Positions 47,612 to 60,029 are shown, numbered from the stretch's first letter. The stretch: 64,000 nt of DNA from Saccharina japonica (GCA_008828725.1 MEHQ01002761.1:62001-126000); one strand, 5' to 3'. The notes: a model not told the origin generated them from the letters alone. A program made the numbers and translations.

Positions 47612-47715
47612 AGGCAAGGACCGTAGTGGGGGAGGAGGGAGAAGAGCCTACTTTGTGACCCCGGATCTGAGTTACGACTATTAATAGGGAGGGAGACAGA
47701 AGTGCGAAGATCATA
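47612..47715 (-). repeat. Dispersed repeat R2, copy d
   Basis: A shorter minus-strand copy of R2 (GGAGAAGAGCCTACTTTGTG on the plus strand). Confidence 0.6.
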
Positions 47716-48060
47716 AATGGTATGGCAAGGGTGCACAAAAAAAGTTATTCCGCACACCACACTACCTCCCCCCTCCCCCCCCGGAGGGCCGAAAAAAAAG
47801 TTTTGTTTTTTCCTTTTTGGTGAATTTCTTGGCTTTTCCCCTCTCACCAACTCTCACACAAAAAGGTCTTTCAAGGTACTTGATTAAGAGATAGAACATT
47901 GCTTGGATAAAACCCCCCACCAAGGTGTGCCTACTGTAGACAACAACAACAAAGATCTTAATATATCAGTCACGAAAACAAGCCATCGTGCTTGATTGAG
48001 TCAAATGGCCTGGAAAACACTCCACGACGAGGAACGTAATGATCGCACAAATAAATGTAA

Positions 48061-48783
48061 TCATCGAAGACTGCGAAGATCTTTCTGGCGAACGCTTTGC
48101 GTGATCGTTCTGCCCCGCCTACTCTTGCGCACAGGTTCTCCCACGTTCTCGCCCGGTGTCTCGCTACCGTTGCTGCTACTCCCCGCCCGTCCCCTCTTGC
48201 TCCCCCCTTCCCCTCCTTCACCCCCTTCCCTTCGTCCCCCCGGCTGTTCGTCTTCGTTCTCATCCTTGCGGTCGTCCTTGTCGTCTTCCTCTTTCTCCTC
48301 CCCTCCCCCCCCGTCTCTCTTCTCTTCCGACTCCTCTTCCTCCTCCTCTTCCTCCTCCCGCTCCCCCCCGCCCCTCTCCTCTTCTGACTCCTCTTCTGAC
48401 TCCTCCTCCTCTTCCTTCTCCTCTTCCTCCTCCTCTGAGTCGTCTGACTCATCTGACCCCCCGTCATGCTGTGAACCCTTACGGCGTGCTGCGGGGGCTA
48501 TGGAACCCTTACTCTTCCGCTGGGAGACCGTTCGGCGTGCTACGGAGGCTCTGGCAGCCTTGCCCTTTGGCATCCTTTTCGCCACCGCCTCCTTCTCTGT
48601 CTTGCTTACGTCAAAGCTGCTTTCGAATCTCGCAGTGTTGGGGTCTGCTTTGTTCAGAGCCAACGAAGTGGAATGCTGCCCTTCTACGTGATGGGACATG
48701 CAGTATTTCCACACCCACTCTGCAGGGCTGCAAAACTTGCACTTCAGGGGTACGTTAGTGCATGGGGTCGATGACGTGAACTT
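48061..48783 (-). CDS. Zinc-finger plus acidic/basic protein, 5' end uncertain
   Basis: An open minus-strand frame encodes CKFCSPAEWVWKYCMSHH followed by VEGQH, a CxxC...H/H finger with the VWKY motif. Such fingers occur in fungal and algal transposon-associated proteins; that comparison is from memory. A linker rich in Lys, Ala and Arg follows, then a long Glu/Asp/Ser stretch, then a Gly/Arg/Lys-rich tail with RKSRRGRTITQS and a stop at 48061. The layout suggests a nuclear or chromatin-associated protein, or a domesticated or relic transposon protein. The frame stays open upstream past 48860. A possible acceptor (TTGCTTTAG) near 48783 would make this a last exon, but no ATG-bearing first exon was found. 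The Glu-rich part derives from a pyrimidine-rich plus strand, so part of its openness could be compositional. Confidence 0.45.
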   Translation of the reverse strand, partial: KFTSSTPCTNVPLKCKFCSPAEWVWKYCMSHHVEGQHSTSLALNKADPNTARFESSFDVSKTEKEAVAKRMPKGKAARASVARRTVSQRKSKGSIAPAARRKGSQHDGGSDESDDSEEEEEEKEEEEESEEESEEERGGGEREEEEEEEEESEEKRDGGGGEEKEEDDKDDRKDENEDEQPGGRREGGEGGEGGSKRGRAGSSSNGSETPGENVGEPVRKSRRGRTITQSVRQKDLRSLR

Positions 48784-49119
48784 TGACGCCGCTGATAGGC
48801 CTAAAGCAACGAGACTTCTTTGCGAAGGGGGCCTTGGATAGGGCTCCCTCCACCACGGAGACAGCGCTAATCGTGATCACTCTCTCCCTCTCTCTCTGTC
48901 TCTTCTACGGTCGGCGCCTGTCCGCTCTTAGGGGGCTGCGTGGACTGTGGTACCCCCCTAGGCTGTGCCCCCCTTGGTATTATATAGGATTTAGTATGGG
49001 GATGTTTTATATAGGAGATTGTGTGGCGTTATGAGGGGGGGATGGGTCCGTCGTACCCCCCCTCCCCCCTTGAGAGGTCCAAAATAAAATTTTGGGTGTG
49101 TGGTGTCGAAAACGTTTTT

Positions 49120-49520
49120 TTTTGTGCGCCCTTGAGTACGTACGTACTTGAGTGTTGTGAAAAAACCATATTTGCGTCTTTTGCTCAACTTCAATATATT
49201 TTCTGGTACGATAACACGTTATCATCACTTGTTACCGAACACGGTATAGCTGCAGTTCTAATGCGCCGAACCGCTCTCGACCAACGTATAGCTAGCTCGT
49301 AATGGTCTATAGGAGGTGTTGGGGCCCTTGGATCCGCTAAGGAGGGCAAGCATTGCTGTGTTGGCATCACGGAACAAAAATACTCAGCAGCAAGAAACTT
49401 GTATGACTCCGGTCCTACTGTATGGTATCTACATACTGCTGTGGGTTCTTAGGACGCTACAGACGGTCGAACTCGAGGCCCAGGTAGGTTCGCCTACTAC
49501 AGTAGTGCTCGGCGTTTTTG
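49120..49520 (+). repeat. Dispersed repeat R0, copy b
   Basis: Inverted partner of 660-1060. Confidence 0.55.
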
Positions 49521-51045
49521 TCGAACATCTTAGTTAAACCGTATCAGCAGCCCCAGAAACACTCATTTTACTCATTCGTCTATAGGTACCAGGTAAATGG
49601 GAAGTCCTTTTCGAGTAAGAGGTGAATTTCGTGATGAAACAGGCGTCGAATCGATCCGGCGCCCGACACCAAACATTTTGTCCTTAATTTACGCTTTCGA
49701 AAACGGCCATTAGGGAGTAGGCCTGAGCATTAGAACTGTCGTTTTCGGTATCGAGTCATGAAAGGTCGAAAGTATGCAATAAACAGTATTGAAACTAAAA
49801 ACAAAATCACGAATTTGTTAGATTGCCGTGCTCTTAAATGTTTAGCCTGCTGGGTACTTTCGTGTGTCGTTTAATCATGCAATTTTTTGTTGAGCGGGAA
49901 AGCGTAAGCCGCAAAAACCTTGTAGTCGTACCTATACAGTGGCGAGGGCGGGGGGCATGGTCGCAGCGCTACTACTGTAGTCACTGCTGTATTAACTATT
50001 AATACGTACGTAACGGTACAAATCATTTCTGGAGACACGCGATGCCAATGGCTGATAATAGCATCAATTGCAACGACAATATGCTCTCACGCCGACCTTT
50101 GTGTATACTGGTACGTACTTATGATACAGCTCAGGTATGAGTATACAAGTACGTACCGGGTGTTCCCATAGTATTACCTCGTAAGGGTCGTTCTCATCGA
50201 ACAGCCTTTTTCCATAATTTCCAAAAGTTTTTGCAATAAGCCTCTCACCACCAAACCTGGGTCATCGACGACTGCATGAATACAGCCCATGACACAACAC
50301 TTGTACGCAAAATCGTGACCACCCACAATGCCCAACTCTATTAACCATTAACCCATATAGCAACATTACTCGCCCACTTGCAGCCCTCGCGTGCAGAAAA
50401 CCTCTTACATACGAGTATGTACTACAGTATGACCGCGCAGCAGCAGCATCAGCAGGGAGCGCGGCGCGACGTGCGAGCGACCTGCTCCAAGACCTACCAT
50501 GTGCACACATATGTTTGGTTGGAGCAAGTAGCAACGAGATGATGCAGGCTCATTCAGCGCGGATAGGCCGTGTGTAACTTCTGTTAGAAAATGACAATAC
50601 CGCAAAGTGCCGTTACAGTAAGGGCTAACGATGCCGTAGCCTAACTCTACAAAACAAAATAAGGCAGAGGGTGGCCCTGTTCCCCCGGTGCCACGTACAC
50701 TCACAGCCTCCAACTTTAACGGATACAGTGCGCAACAATGTTACAGCCTACGCAGGACACAGGTAGCACATCAACTCACAGCTTGATAAAATAGGCCGTC
50801 GCGCGCCGTATACGCAGATCCTGCTGGTACCCAACGTGGCCACGACTTCGACTGCCCCCAACATATATTTCTTGTGTGTCTGCTACTTGTATACATTCTA
50901 AAGTTTTATATAGTACTAGGGAATAAGAGGCCCTCCCGCCCCCACGGCGGTAGGGCCACTAACGCAAGTAGTAATGGAGATGAAAAAGGCTCAACTTAAA
51001 AAATAATATGTAGGAATAAATAGGAAACAAATTGACTGCGAATAT
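49521..51045. other. Stretch without recognised gene
   Basis: No supported gene or repeat. Open frames near 50262-50713 have no family signature. Confidence 0.35.
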
Positions 51046-51740
51046 TCCACAGATGCTCCGAGTACCTTGGAGTAAAGTAAGGAGTATTGGAGATAAAATA
51101 CTTCAGGTACTTCGTCACTTCGGAGTATTTGGGGGTTCGATACTCCGGGATACTGCTCGTATTCGGAGTATTTCGGGTATGAACACTCTCGATACTGCTT
51201 GTACTCGGAGTATTTCGGGGTCCGATACTGCGGGTACTCCTTTTACTCCCGAGTATTTGGGGCTTCAGTACTGCTCATACTCCAAGTACTCCGAGTATTC
51301 AGGCCGCCAGTACACTAATACTCTTAAGTACTCGGAGTACGAAATGTACTCGATACTCGGAGTATACTCGGAGTGTGAAGTACGTAAGGAGCATTTTGCA
51401 TCATTTTAAAGACTCGGCCGTCATTCCTCCCAGGTTCTGGGAGCATGCGACTGGCGTTTATAGCATTTCAAAATTCACAGATGCTCCCATTACCTCGGAG
51501 TATAATTAGAGTATTTTCGAGAAAAACATATTTTAGGTACTTTGTGTACTCGCAGTATTTCGGTGTCCAATACTCTCGATATTCGGGAGTACTCCGAGTA
51601 ATTTAGATGTTTTTACTCCAGTACTGCTTGTACTCGAGGATAAGTACTGCTCATACTCCCAGTACTCGGAGTATTTGGGCCTTCAGTACTGCTCATACTT
51701 CAAGTACTCCGAGTATTTAGGCCATCAGTACTCTAATACG
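51046..51740. repeat. TACTCCGAGTA palindrome array, right
   Basis: Inverted partner of 44338-45190, including the same internal block (CATTCCTCCCAGGTTCTGGG) between two sub-elements. ACGT runs (51740-51845) follow. Confidence 0.75.
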
Positions 51741-53395
51741 TACGTACGTATGATATAAATAAATACGTACTGCTGCAGCAGCCTTTTTCGTACGTACGTA
51801 TATACAACAGGCACATTTTATGTACGTACGTACGTACGTACGTGCACAGACAGCATGATGACAGCATGATGCAGGCTCATGAGAATGCCACATGAGCATG
51901 TCACCTGAGCATCGCTGAACGTGATGTATCGACGAAGAGCTATGATTGTGTCTCGCGGCACCTACTAGCCTGGTATATGTGATACCTGGTATCATATTAT
52001 TGCGCCGCATTCGACAAAATGGTCTATTTCTTGCCATCCCTTGGAGAGTGATCGAGATTTGTTGCAAAACCAAAACCAGCAAACACAACCACCACCACCA
52101 ACAGCAGCGACACGTTTCTGCTGCTACTGGTGCTCAGCTGGTGGTGGTGGTGGTGGTGGTGGCGGCGGTGCTTGACTTGAGGACAGTTGTTTGTGCTCTC
52201 TGGTACCTGCTACCTGGTACCTGGTATGCGGTGAAATACGACACGAGTACGAGTAGGCGACCAAAGCGAGGATGGACGATACAATCTACCGCACTGCTGC
52301 AATACTCGTATGTAGAGCAGCCGCGAAACGCTGTGGCCATGGCGACAAGCACGGCGCGCGTGCGAGTTGTACTACAGTATGCCAGCCTACGACCTAAGAA
52401 GACGGTGCCGGGCATGCCGGCGTTCTGACGCGGAGTGTCATAATCTCTCCAGGTGCGAGTTTCGGTGTGACTTGTTCAAACACCTGTATTGCCATTGAGC
52501 AGGCTGGAATGGACCTGGTATGGATGTCTGTAGAAGTGAATGGAGGTGGCTCTGGTGGGATAGAGACGCTGTTGAACAATTTTACAGTGATGAAGACTAT
52601 CATGCCGTTAGCCCTTACTCATACTGCACGCTAGAATGTCGTCTACGGGCATGCCGCGCACACGGCCCAACCTGTCTGAAAAAACTGCACCATGTTATAA
52701 GTACTTGGTTTATTCCTGGTACAACCATATACATTTGAGCCTGTGGGTAAGTCCAGACGAGGAGGCTTCGCCGGCGGCCTGAACGGCCGACAAACTCGCG
52801 CGATTCCCAATATTTTATCAAGAGCAGTATAACAGCGTTGTGGTGAAATAGGGAGGTCAGACTTAATGCCAAGAGTTGACAGTGCTCCCGCGGAGTTACC
52901 GAGGATACTACTGTGCAGTAATAGGGATACTCGTACGTATCTTCGGTTTCACGCACGCATAGTATAACTGCTTGCACAACTGTTTTTAACATTTTCAGAA
53001 CTGCAAAACATATCCCACACTAATTTCAAGTAGTTTGTTCCCAAAAACGTGAGACTGGTTCTTAAGGAGTTAGACGCCACATTTCTGCTGTTTCTGTACC
53101 TGGTTGCGTACCACTGGTAGCAGGAGCTAGCTACTGTACGTACGCAGACGCACTACCTACCTGTCGTACGTGATATCGTATGATATAATACTGTGTATGC
53201 ACGTATATGTTCGTGCACAACTGCTGTACTGCTGCTGATCCTGTGCTGCTGTACGATATGTTCAATTCATTGTAATTTGTGTGGAGGCGGCTATCTAGCT
53301 TAAGTTATACTGTTCGAATCTGAGTCGAGTTTCGAAAATTATTTTCAACTCTTTTCCGACTTTAATAAAAACAATACATTTACCATGTTGAAACA
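51741..53395. other. Mostly non-coding; one ambiguous open stretch
   Basis: Both strands of 52440-52640 are open with protein-like composition (plus strand ends LLNNFTVMKTIMPLAL; minus strand has SIPPEPPPFTSTDIHT). I cannot choose between them, and an exon is possible. GTG runs lie at 52140-52170 and an ACGT run at 51740-51845. Confidence 0.3.
52986..53065. mobile_element. TTAA-flanked MITE, copy 5
   Basis: TTAA on both sides of an 80-bp unit with CCCACACTAATTTCAAGTAG. A single copy, unlike the abutting pairs at 29.6 and 38.5 kb. Confidence 0.6.
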
Positions 53396-56300
53396 AGTAT
53401 GAAATCAGCTTTCCCGCTCAGTTTTGACCGAGTTTCGTTTACGAGTCGAGTTTTGGGCATCCATTTCTCACTGTTTTCTGTGATTCTCTTCGGGATTTTT
53501 GGAGTAAATATAGGATGGGATATATATCTTGAGAATTTTTGCAATATGTATGACATTGAAACTCATGGGGATTTATTATGTAAGTGGAGACGGTTACGAT
53601 CGCAACTGCGATGATGTCTTCCACACAAACACGAAAATAGCAAACAGCGACAAAATCTTGCAAAATCATAATATCCGTTTATGCTGCCGTGTCAAAGTAT
53701 ATATATCCCCAAATCCCCTGATGTTCAACAGTGTTCTGACGTCTAATTCCATCGATTGTTTGCGATCCCCTCCCCAAAACTTTCTAGTAAGTCCAAGTTC
53801 AACCAATAAATTGATCTGTCGCGTATCAACCATAAATTCGATAGTCGGTCTAATACGTGATATTTGCCTCCTACGTTTCAACTGCCACTCGAAAAACCGG
53901 TTGCAAAATCACGCACAAATTCAATGTTTCATCTGAGTAGTTTTATTAGGCTCAGCTCTTGTTCGCGTCATTTTCCAAGTTGTTTAGTGCGCGACCAGGG
54001 CCTAGGGCCCAAAGCAGTAACATGCTATTAATAGTTTCCGTATCAGTACGTCTTTACGACGTACGTACAAAAAAAGCAGTGCATGAATAATACCAGGCAT
54101 AGCTACAAGCTAATGCATCGCAGGTGAGGCGGCGGGAGGAGTGGTTCGGGGCGCAGCCCCGACCCGTGCCCCGCCCGGCAACCTCGTGTACGCGTGTCCG
54201 TGGAATATTGTTTGAATGGACTCCCCATGAAGCGGAGAGGGTCAGACGGTTATTCGTGCGTGTGATGCGAACCACAATCAGTCGTCGTTGTCTCTACGTG
54301 TATGGTCCACAGCCCATGCCATGGGTGAGTCCGAGTCAATGATTCACGATTTTACGATGTTCATCCGAAATGTAACGCCAAATGAAACGACACAACAAGT
54401 AACGCCACTCGACCTCATACTGATTGAAATCATGATATACTCGTACAGGCACACGGAACATATGCGATTGATGGCGTATTGAATGCACTACATATAATAC
54501 GGCTGTGCAAGTGCGTGAAGCGTACTTGTCGCCACACCACTCAACAGAATTTGCCATGCGGCGGGGACCCGGTCGGGGCGGGCAGCTCCCCGGCCAGCCG
54601 ACACACCCTGTGTCCGAGTCAATAATTCCTTCTCGCTCTATGGATTATTGATTGGATCGAAGCGCCAGGTAGCGCGGTGCGTCAGACGTATTCTAATACA
54701 TTAGCAGCATCTGCAGTAGAGATAGGCACAGCAGTAGTTATTTTGTTTCTTGTTCTCCAAGTACAAACCATTGCTGGAGGATGAAGGTGGTAGACTCTAC
54801 TGACACACGGATGACACACACAGCACTGGTAGTAGCAGCAGCAGTACACAGAGTCCATCAAACTACGATTCATCGCGGATTGAATGAGTGCTACTATCAC
54901 CAAATTTCACAGACAGGCGAGGCGGCGGGAATCCCGCCAGCCGACCTACCACATGCCTTAACCAAGTATGGCCTCATTCCGTGGATTTTGGTTGAATGGA
55001 TTCGCCAAGGGGCGGAATGGATCAGCCAAACTATAATACTAGTAGGTGTCACTGGGACCGCATGCAGAGCAACCCCTCTGCGTGCTATGCTATTGAAAAC
55101 AAATGGAATATACCCCCGTTGGAGACAAGCAAGTATTGTTTGTCGAAACCCAGTTTGAGTCTGTTTTCTTGGGACGATCAGTTGGAAGACGGCAGAACCT
55201 TTACTGCGGAAAGCACGTCCATCTTACACCCATGCAACTACCCTGCACTATCCTAAAGGCCACGTGCCCTATCTCAACACCCCCTTCGTTGCAACTTCTG
55301 TACTTACCGCTGTCCTGACCGCCCTATATAGCTGATGTTGATTGCAGTCGACGCGTGCTACGATAGAGATACCACATGTTCGCTCAAATTATTTCGGAAT
55401 GAAGGGGCCCCTTAACCCAACATCGTCAGACATTACTTCCTCCAGTAGACTACTTAATGTAGTTTTTATGTTTTACGTAAGGCCACGGAATTGTTGGTTG
55501 TGTATGTAACACTTTTGTTTTCTTCCAAAAAAATAGTTTTTTGGCGAGGTACAGCTGCTCATGTGACCATCCTTATAAGGCAAAATCATGGTGCTTACAC
55601 CTTTACCGTATCATGCGACAGTCGCACAAGGAATTAAGTACCATCGAGATCTCTCATGCTTTCTCAAGAGTGCAACTCTGCGGTCATCTACCGCGGCTTC
55701 AAAATTCCGGTTACAAAAAATGAAAATTGAAATCAAGTGATTTTACCTAAATTGAAGTCAAGAGATTTAATGTAAATTGAAACCAGGCGATTTTATGACA
55801 ATATAAATGAAGGAAATTGTTGAAATTTGAAAGCAAGGGGTTTAGACCAAACTGTATAGTGCCACTTTGCGGCTCGTTCACCGCCTTCTCAGTAACATGG
55901 CGCCAAAGAAAATGTGTGTACCCCTTATATGGAGCCCCTAGTCCGTCCACTATGCTCCCAAACTTGAAAAATCCAGTAGAAAAGCGAGTCTCGCCACTAT
56001 CTGACCTGTGAGATAGTGACAGGCACAATACGCCACAATCATGTTTCCTGTTTTCATTGCTACTCAAGCATATACAATAGTATATGCGTGTACACTTATA
56101 CAAAATCGATACGTATAATGTGTACACATGACTTACACCTGGTAGTGTATACGAGAACGATACGTGCAGCATTTTGATTACATACGGGTACGATGTTCTA
56201 CAACTAACCCATATGATACCAGACAAGGCCAGCAAATATACATATCGACCTCGAATGTTTCCTTGCGATCCGTAGTCTAGGGGGTGAACGGTCGCTCACG

Positions 56301-57420
56301 GCGTCCTACCGTCTTTGTTCAATAGCCATAAAACGGTCCCATTTTCGGCCGTCGGAGAGTGATTAAGAGTGGTAGTCGTCTGTTTTCGTCACATCAGCTG
56401 CCAAATGTGTTTGTATCAGACGCCTAGTCGGCACCTCCCAACATATCATCGACCGGGGTGTGAGAAATGTGACACTAGGGTGAGTTGGGAACCTCCAACC
56501 AGGGCGACGCATTCAGAGTCCATGACGTAATCCTTGTGTTGTCGATCGATGTCAAACTTTTAAATTGGTTCCGTTCTTGGGATTGGCGAGGGGTCGAGAG
56601 TTTTTGTTTTCTGTTTTCTACACACCAGCGACCAATGGTCACGAATCGACGAATCAAAAGATAACCTTTGGGATTTTGACGATGCCCAGGTTGTGCCACT
56701 CGATAGTGCACACTATCTGTACGAGTATCACAGCATCCCCGAGGGAGACCAGGAAATTATGAGTTCACCCTATGCCGCAGAACATTACAGCGTACACACA
56801 AACGATAACATCCACTAGATATACCAGGTACGACGACTCGTACTGCCAGGCGAGTGTAGGTACGGGTACGATGAATCTCCTCGATAAAACACAGATAATA
56901 AGCAGCACACATTGCCCTGCAAAAACAACACGGTGTTTACCCACACACGATATAAATTCCGAGTGGTACTATATCACCAGGACTCATACTGCCAGGTATG
57001 TGCAAGTTCAAGCCCGTAAGACAACACACCGCCCTTGCAGTGTGCGTTTGGTCTGTCTTGTCCTTCTCGTGACGGCTGCTCATTGCACGAATATGCTTTA
57101 TCTGAATTGTGGAAACAATATGTATGGCCCGCCATTCGCTGCACCGACGGACCCGGCTGCGTAAAAACTATACATATCTGATTATCTGCATGTTCGTATG
57201 TTATGTCTCCGTCTTTCGCTCTTAGCTGGTGCAGCAGGGCATCGGCGGATGAATCTACGGCTCTGCTGGCCCGCACAGTAGATGCAGCAGCGCAAAACTG
57301 CCTGCCTTCCTGTCGTTCAATATATAAAACACCACACATGGGAAGCAGCCACACCGCCCCCCTGGCCATCTACTATTTCAAAATTTAGTGCTCCCTAAAG
57401 TTTCGTCCAGAAGGGGATCT
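53396..57420. other. Stretch without recognised gene; internal repeats
   Basis: 54100-54620 and 54900-55020 share diverged blocks (GGCGAGGCGGCGGGA-like, TTGAATGGA-CC-like, GTCCGAGTCAAT), probably an old duplication. Short units like AAATTGAAATCAAGTGATTT repeat at 55715-55850. No gene or RNA is recognised. Confidence 0.35.
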
Positions 57421-58081
57421 TCACGTCGTTCGCATTTGTGCTGTTTCCCCCTTCATAGTCGACTTCGTACGACTGTCCCCTCTCCACGAGGAAACTACTG
57501 AGATATTTCTACTCCGTCCCCTGATCCCTTTACTGATACCCTCTACACGCCTGCGCCCGCCAGCGCCCACATCGGTCATGCTCGCGCTTGTGAACAAGAC
57601 GAAATAACAGGTTCTTTGCTCAAGCTCTAGTGCTCTCCGCAAAACGAAACCGTGGCGTTTTCTGGCGTACTTTACGAAATCGAAACGAAACATGGACGGC
57701 GGTTATGAGCCAGGAGTGCGAAACATGTCGTAGATCTTGACCTTGCGATCGGCCGCACAGTTTCCATTTTACGGCGGCGCCGACAGGGCGGTCGAACCTT
57801 CCGAGGCACCGGAGGCCGGGGAGCACTCCCCCGAAGAAATCACGATAAAATTGTAACCATGTGGCGAGGCGTTGCATCAAAACACAGAGAGGGCGGACCG
57901 GGCTCGAAAAGTGCGGAAATACCCGCCTTAGATTCCGATGCCGAGCGCCTGAACGGGGGTGTGCGGCGCCGAGCGCGAGTATCGTCATCACCAGCCGCCA
58001 CGGTCGAGGCGGACACGTGCACAGGCGAATAAACCGCGCGAGAAGGGCTTTACATGCGGGAGAGATCCGGAGATGAATCAA
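57421..58081. other. GC-rich island with opposed open frames
   Basis: A 90-residue minus frame (57693-57421, starts MFRFDFVKYARKRHG) and a plus frame with ATG at 57859 (57 residues, starts MWRGVASKHREGG, stop at 58032) face away from each other across about 165 GC-rich bases. A longer minus frame (58081-57620) overlaps both. Composition is unlike the A/T-rich flanks and fits exons of a divergent gene pair, but no family is recognised and no splice partners were confirmed. Confidence 0.3.
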
Positions 58082-59890
58082 AGTGTAGGATCGATTTCAC
58101 CACAATCATAGGTATATCAATAAAAAGGAGATATATTAAAGTAGCATGTCTAGCTCGCCGGTCTCCACCCTTGCTGCTGTTGCACGAATAGGGTAGAGAG
58201 TTTCCGTACATCAGGCTCGTATGATGGCTTGTACTGCTGCTCTATGGGATGAAAGGAGTTGGACACTGTCGGTGGTCACCGTTGGCAACATTTATGATGT
58301 ACCGTGTGCTGTCGGCGTGTGGGTAGTCGCCGATCGCTTCGCTCAGGTCGTGAAAGGTCAAAGGTTGTACGGGTATCACATAAATTATTGGTTTTGTTGT
58401 GTTCTTCATTATGTATGGAAATATGATAAGCTCCCAATTGGCGCTTATCTGTGAATCTGAACGAAACACGCCCCTGTTGAGTGCTAAACGATGCAACAAC
58501 ATGTGCTTGTTTAACCCAAAACGACCAGCGTGGGGTATGGGTTTTCTCAAATGGTGTACTCGGTCACTTTTCTGACGAAGTACTTAGTACACTATTTTGT
58601 AGTAAACTTCTGAACATTTTTGCTTCAAATCCAGATGTTGTTACCGTGCGAGTGCGCAAGATCGCACATCACACAGCGCCCGCTCTGCGAGAACAATGCA
58701 CAAACCCGCCATACAGCTCACGCACCAAACCCAAGTACAACAGGATTCTTGGTGTAGCATGAACTCGCCTTGCAACAGCAGCAGTGTCGACGGTGGTGAG
58801 GGGCATCCCGCATTGATTAAACCCACGCGTGTATATCATATACATACGTATGAACTGGAAAACGCATAATCGACCTCGTCATTTACAGGACTGTATCGAG
58901 AACACAGACACAGCAAACGTCAAAAAACATATCAATATACACGACACGGCCCGGCACACAATACATCGTGCAAACACCCACCCCCACTAAACGTCGACTG
59001 GCGGGAGACAAGCGCTCAAACAATGGCTACCAGCCCGGTGCACGCTGCACCGCGGATAACACGCTCAACGCGGGAGTGCTCTCTTGTTCGGCATGCAGCC
59101 CAGCCTGAACACAATAGCAGGCCGACAGGGTTTCTTCTGTCAATAGCACACAACGCCCGAGCTATGTAATGTGCACCATTTTACATGTCTTCCGCTCTAT
59201 TATTTTCCGAGCGTCCACTCTAAAACGTTGGCGGCTCGAGGGCACTCTGTTGTGCTACAGTTGTGCTGTCTTTTTTCGTACTCTAAACGAAGGCACATGT
59301 CGAACACGCGAGCGAGGCACTCATTTTTTTCAGCGGTTTTAAACCCGCTTCTCTGTTCTCGAATATGTACGTAGTGATTTTCTCGTTGCTCTGTCAATGT
59401 TTTTTACATATTCTACGGATAATGTTCTACTCTAAGTTCAAGTTGGCTAACGGTTTCTCGACTTCACGGTCTGAAACCGCTATGCCGACTTTGAGACATT
59501 GTGGGCAATGTGACTCAACCAGTATATAAAACACTCAATGTCCTCATCATTCCTTCTGCACAGACCTAACCCGAAGGTGCTGGACCCCTTCGAAGACCCG
59601 AAAACCAATAAACAACTTAATTCGGCTGGCAAGCATGACTCTTGCCCACGTAAAACACACCAGACGAAGTAAGCGCACAAAGTATATTAAGTTAATCTAC
59701 AAACTGAGCTGACATGGCCGCGGGTATCCACTCAACTACAGCATAGACACTCCCCCGTCCCCACAACTCACCAACTCGTTGCTGCTGACTACACCAGCTG
59801 CTGAATGGAGTGCTGCCTGCACCGTCCAAACGCACGGTAGTTGTGGGTACAGATTGGGTAGTACGTACACGGTACTTATCGTAACAGTAA
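58082..59890. other. Stretch without recognised gene
   Basis: Nothing supported. The short frames show no family signature. Confidence 0.35.
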
Positions 59891-59950
59891 TGCAAAGTTC
59901 CCCTTCGAGGTGTGCTCAGGGGAGTTTCGCAAATACGATTTGAAAACCTA
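59891..59950 (+). repeat. Box B motif, copy 7
   Basis: The most diverged copy (GCAAAGTTCCCCTTCGAGGT...CAGGGGAGTTTCGCAAA). The CCCC/GGGG pairing and the CGCAA block remain. The next 50 bp also resemble the flank of copies 2 and 6. Confidence 0.5.
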
Positions 59951-60029
59951 CAGCACATGGTATGAAATCATATGATTACTGTATCATAGTACGATGTTGG
60001 GAAACATCTGCGTTTTCGTTTAGGCGGGT

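Noticed and set aside
47256-47850. Frames of 94-206 residues on both strands rich in RQTDR or CLSVC
   Set aside because: They are translations of the (CAGA)n microsatellite and its flanks.
48097-48758. Plus-strand Pro/Ser-rich frames of 96-231 residues
   Set aside because: They are the complement of the Glu/Lys-rich minus-strand frame. The pyrimidine-rich strand gives Ser/Pro/Leu runs with no domain.
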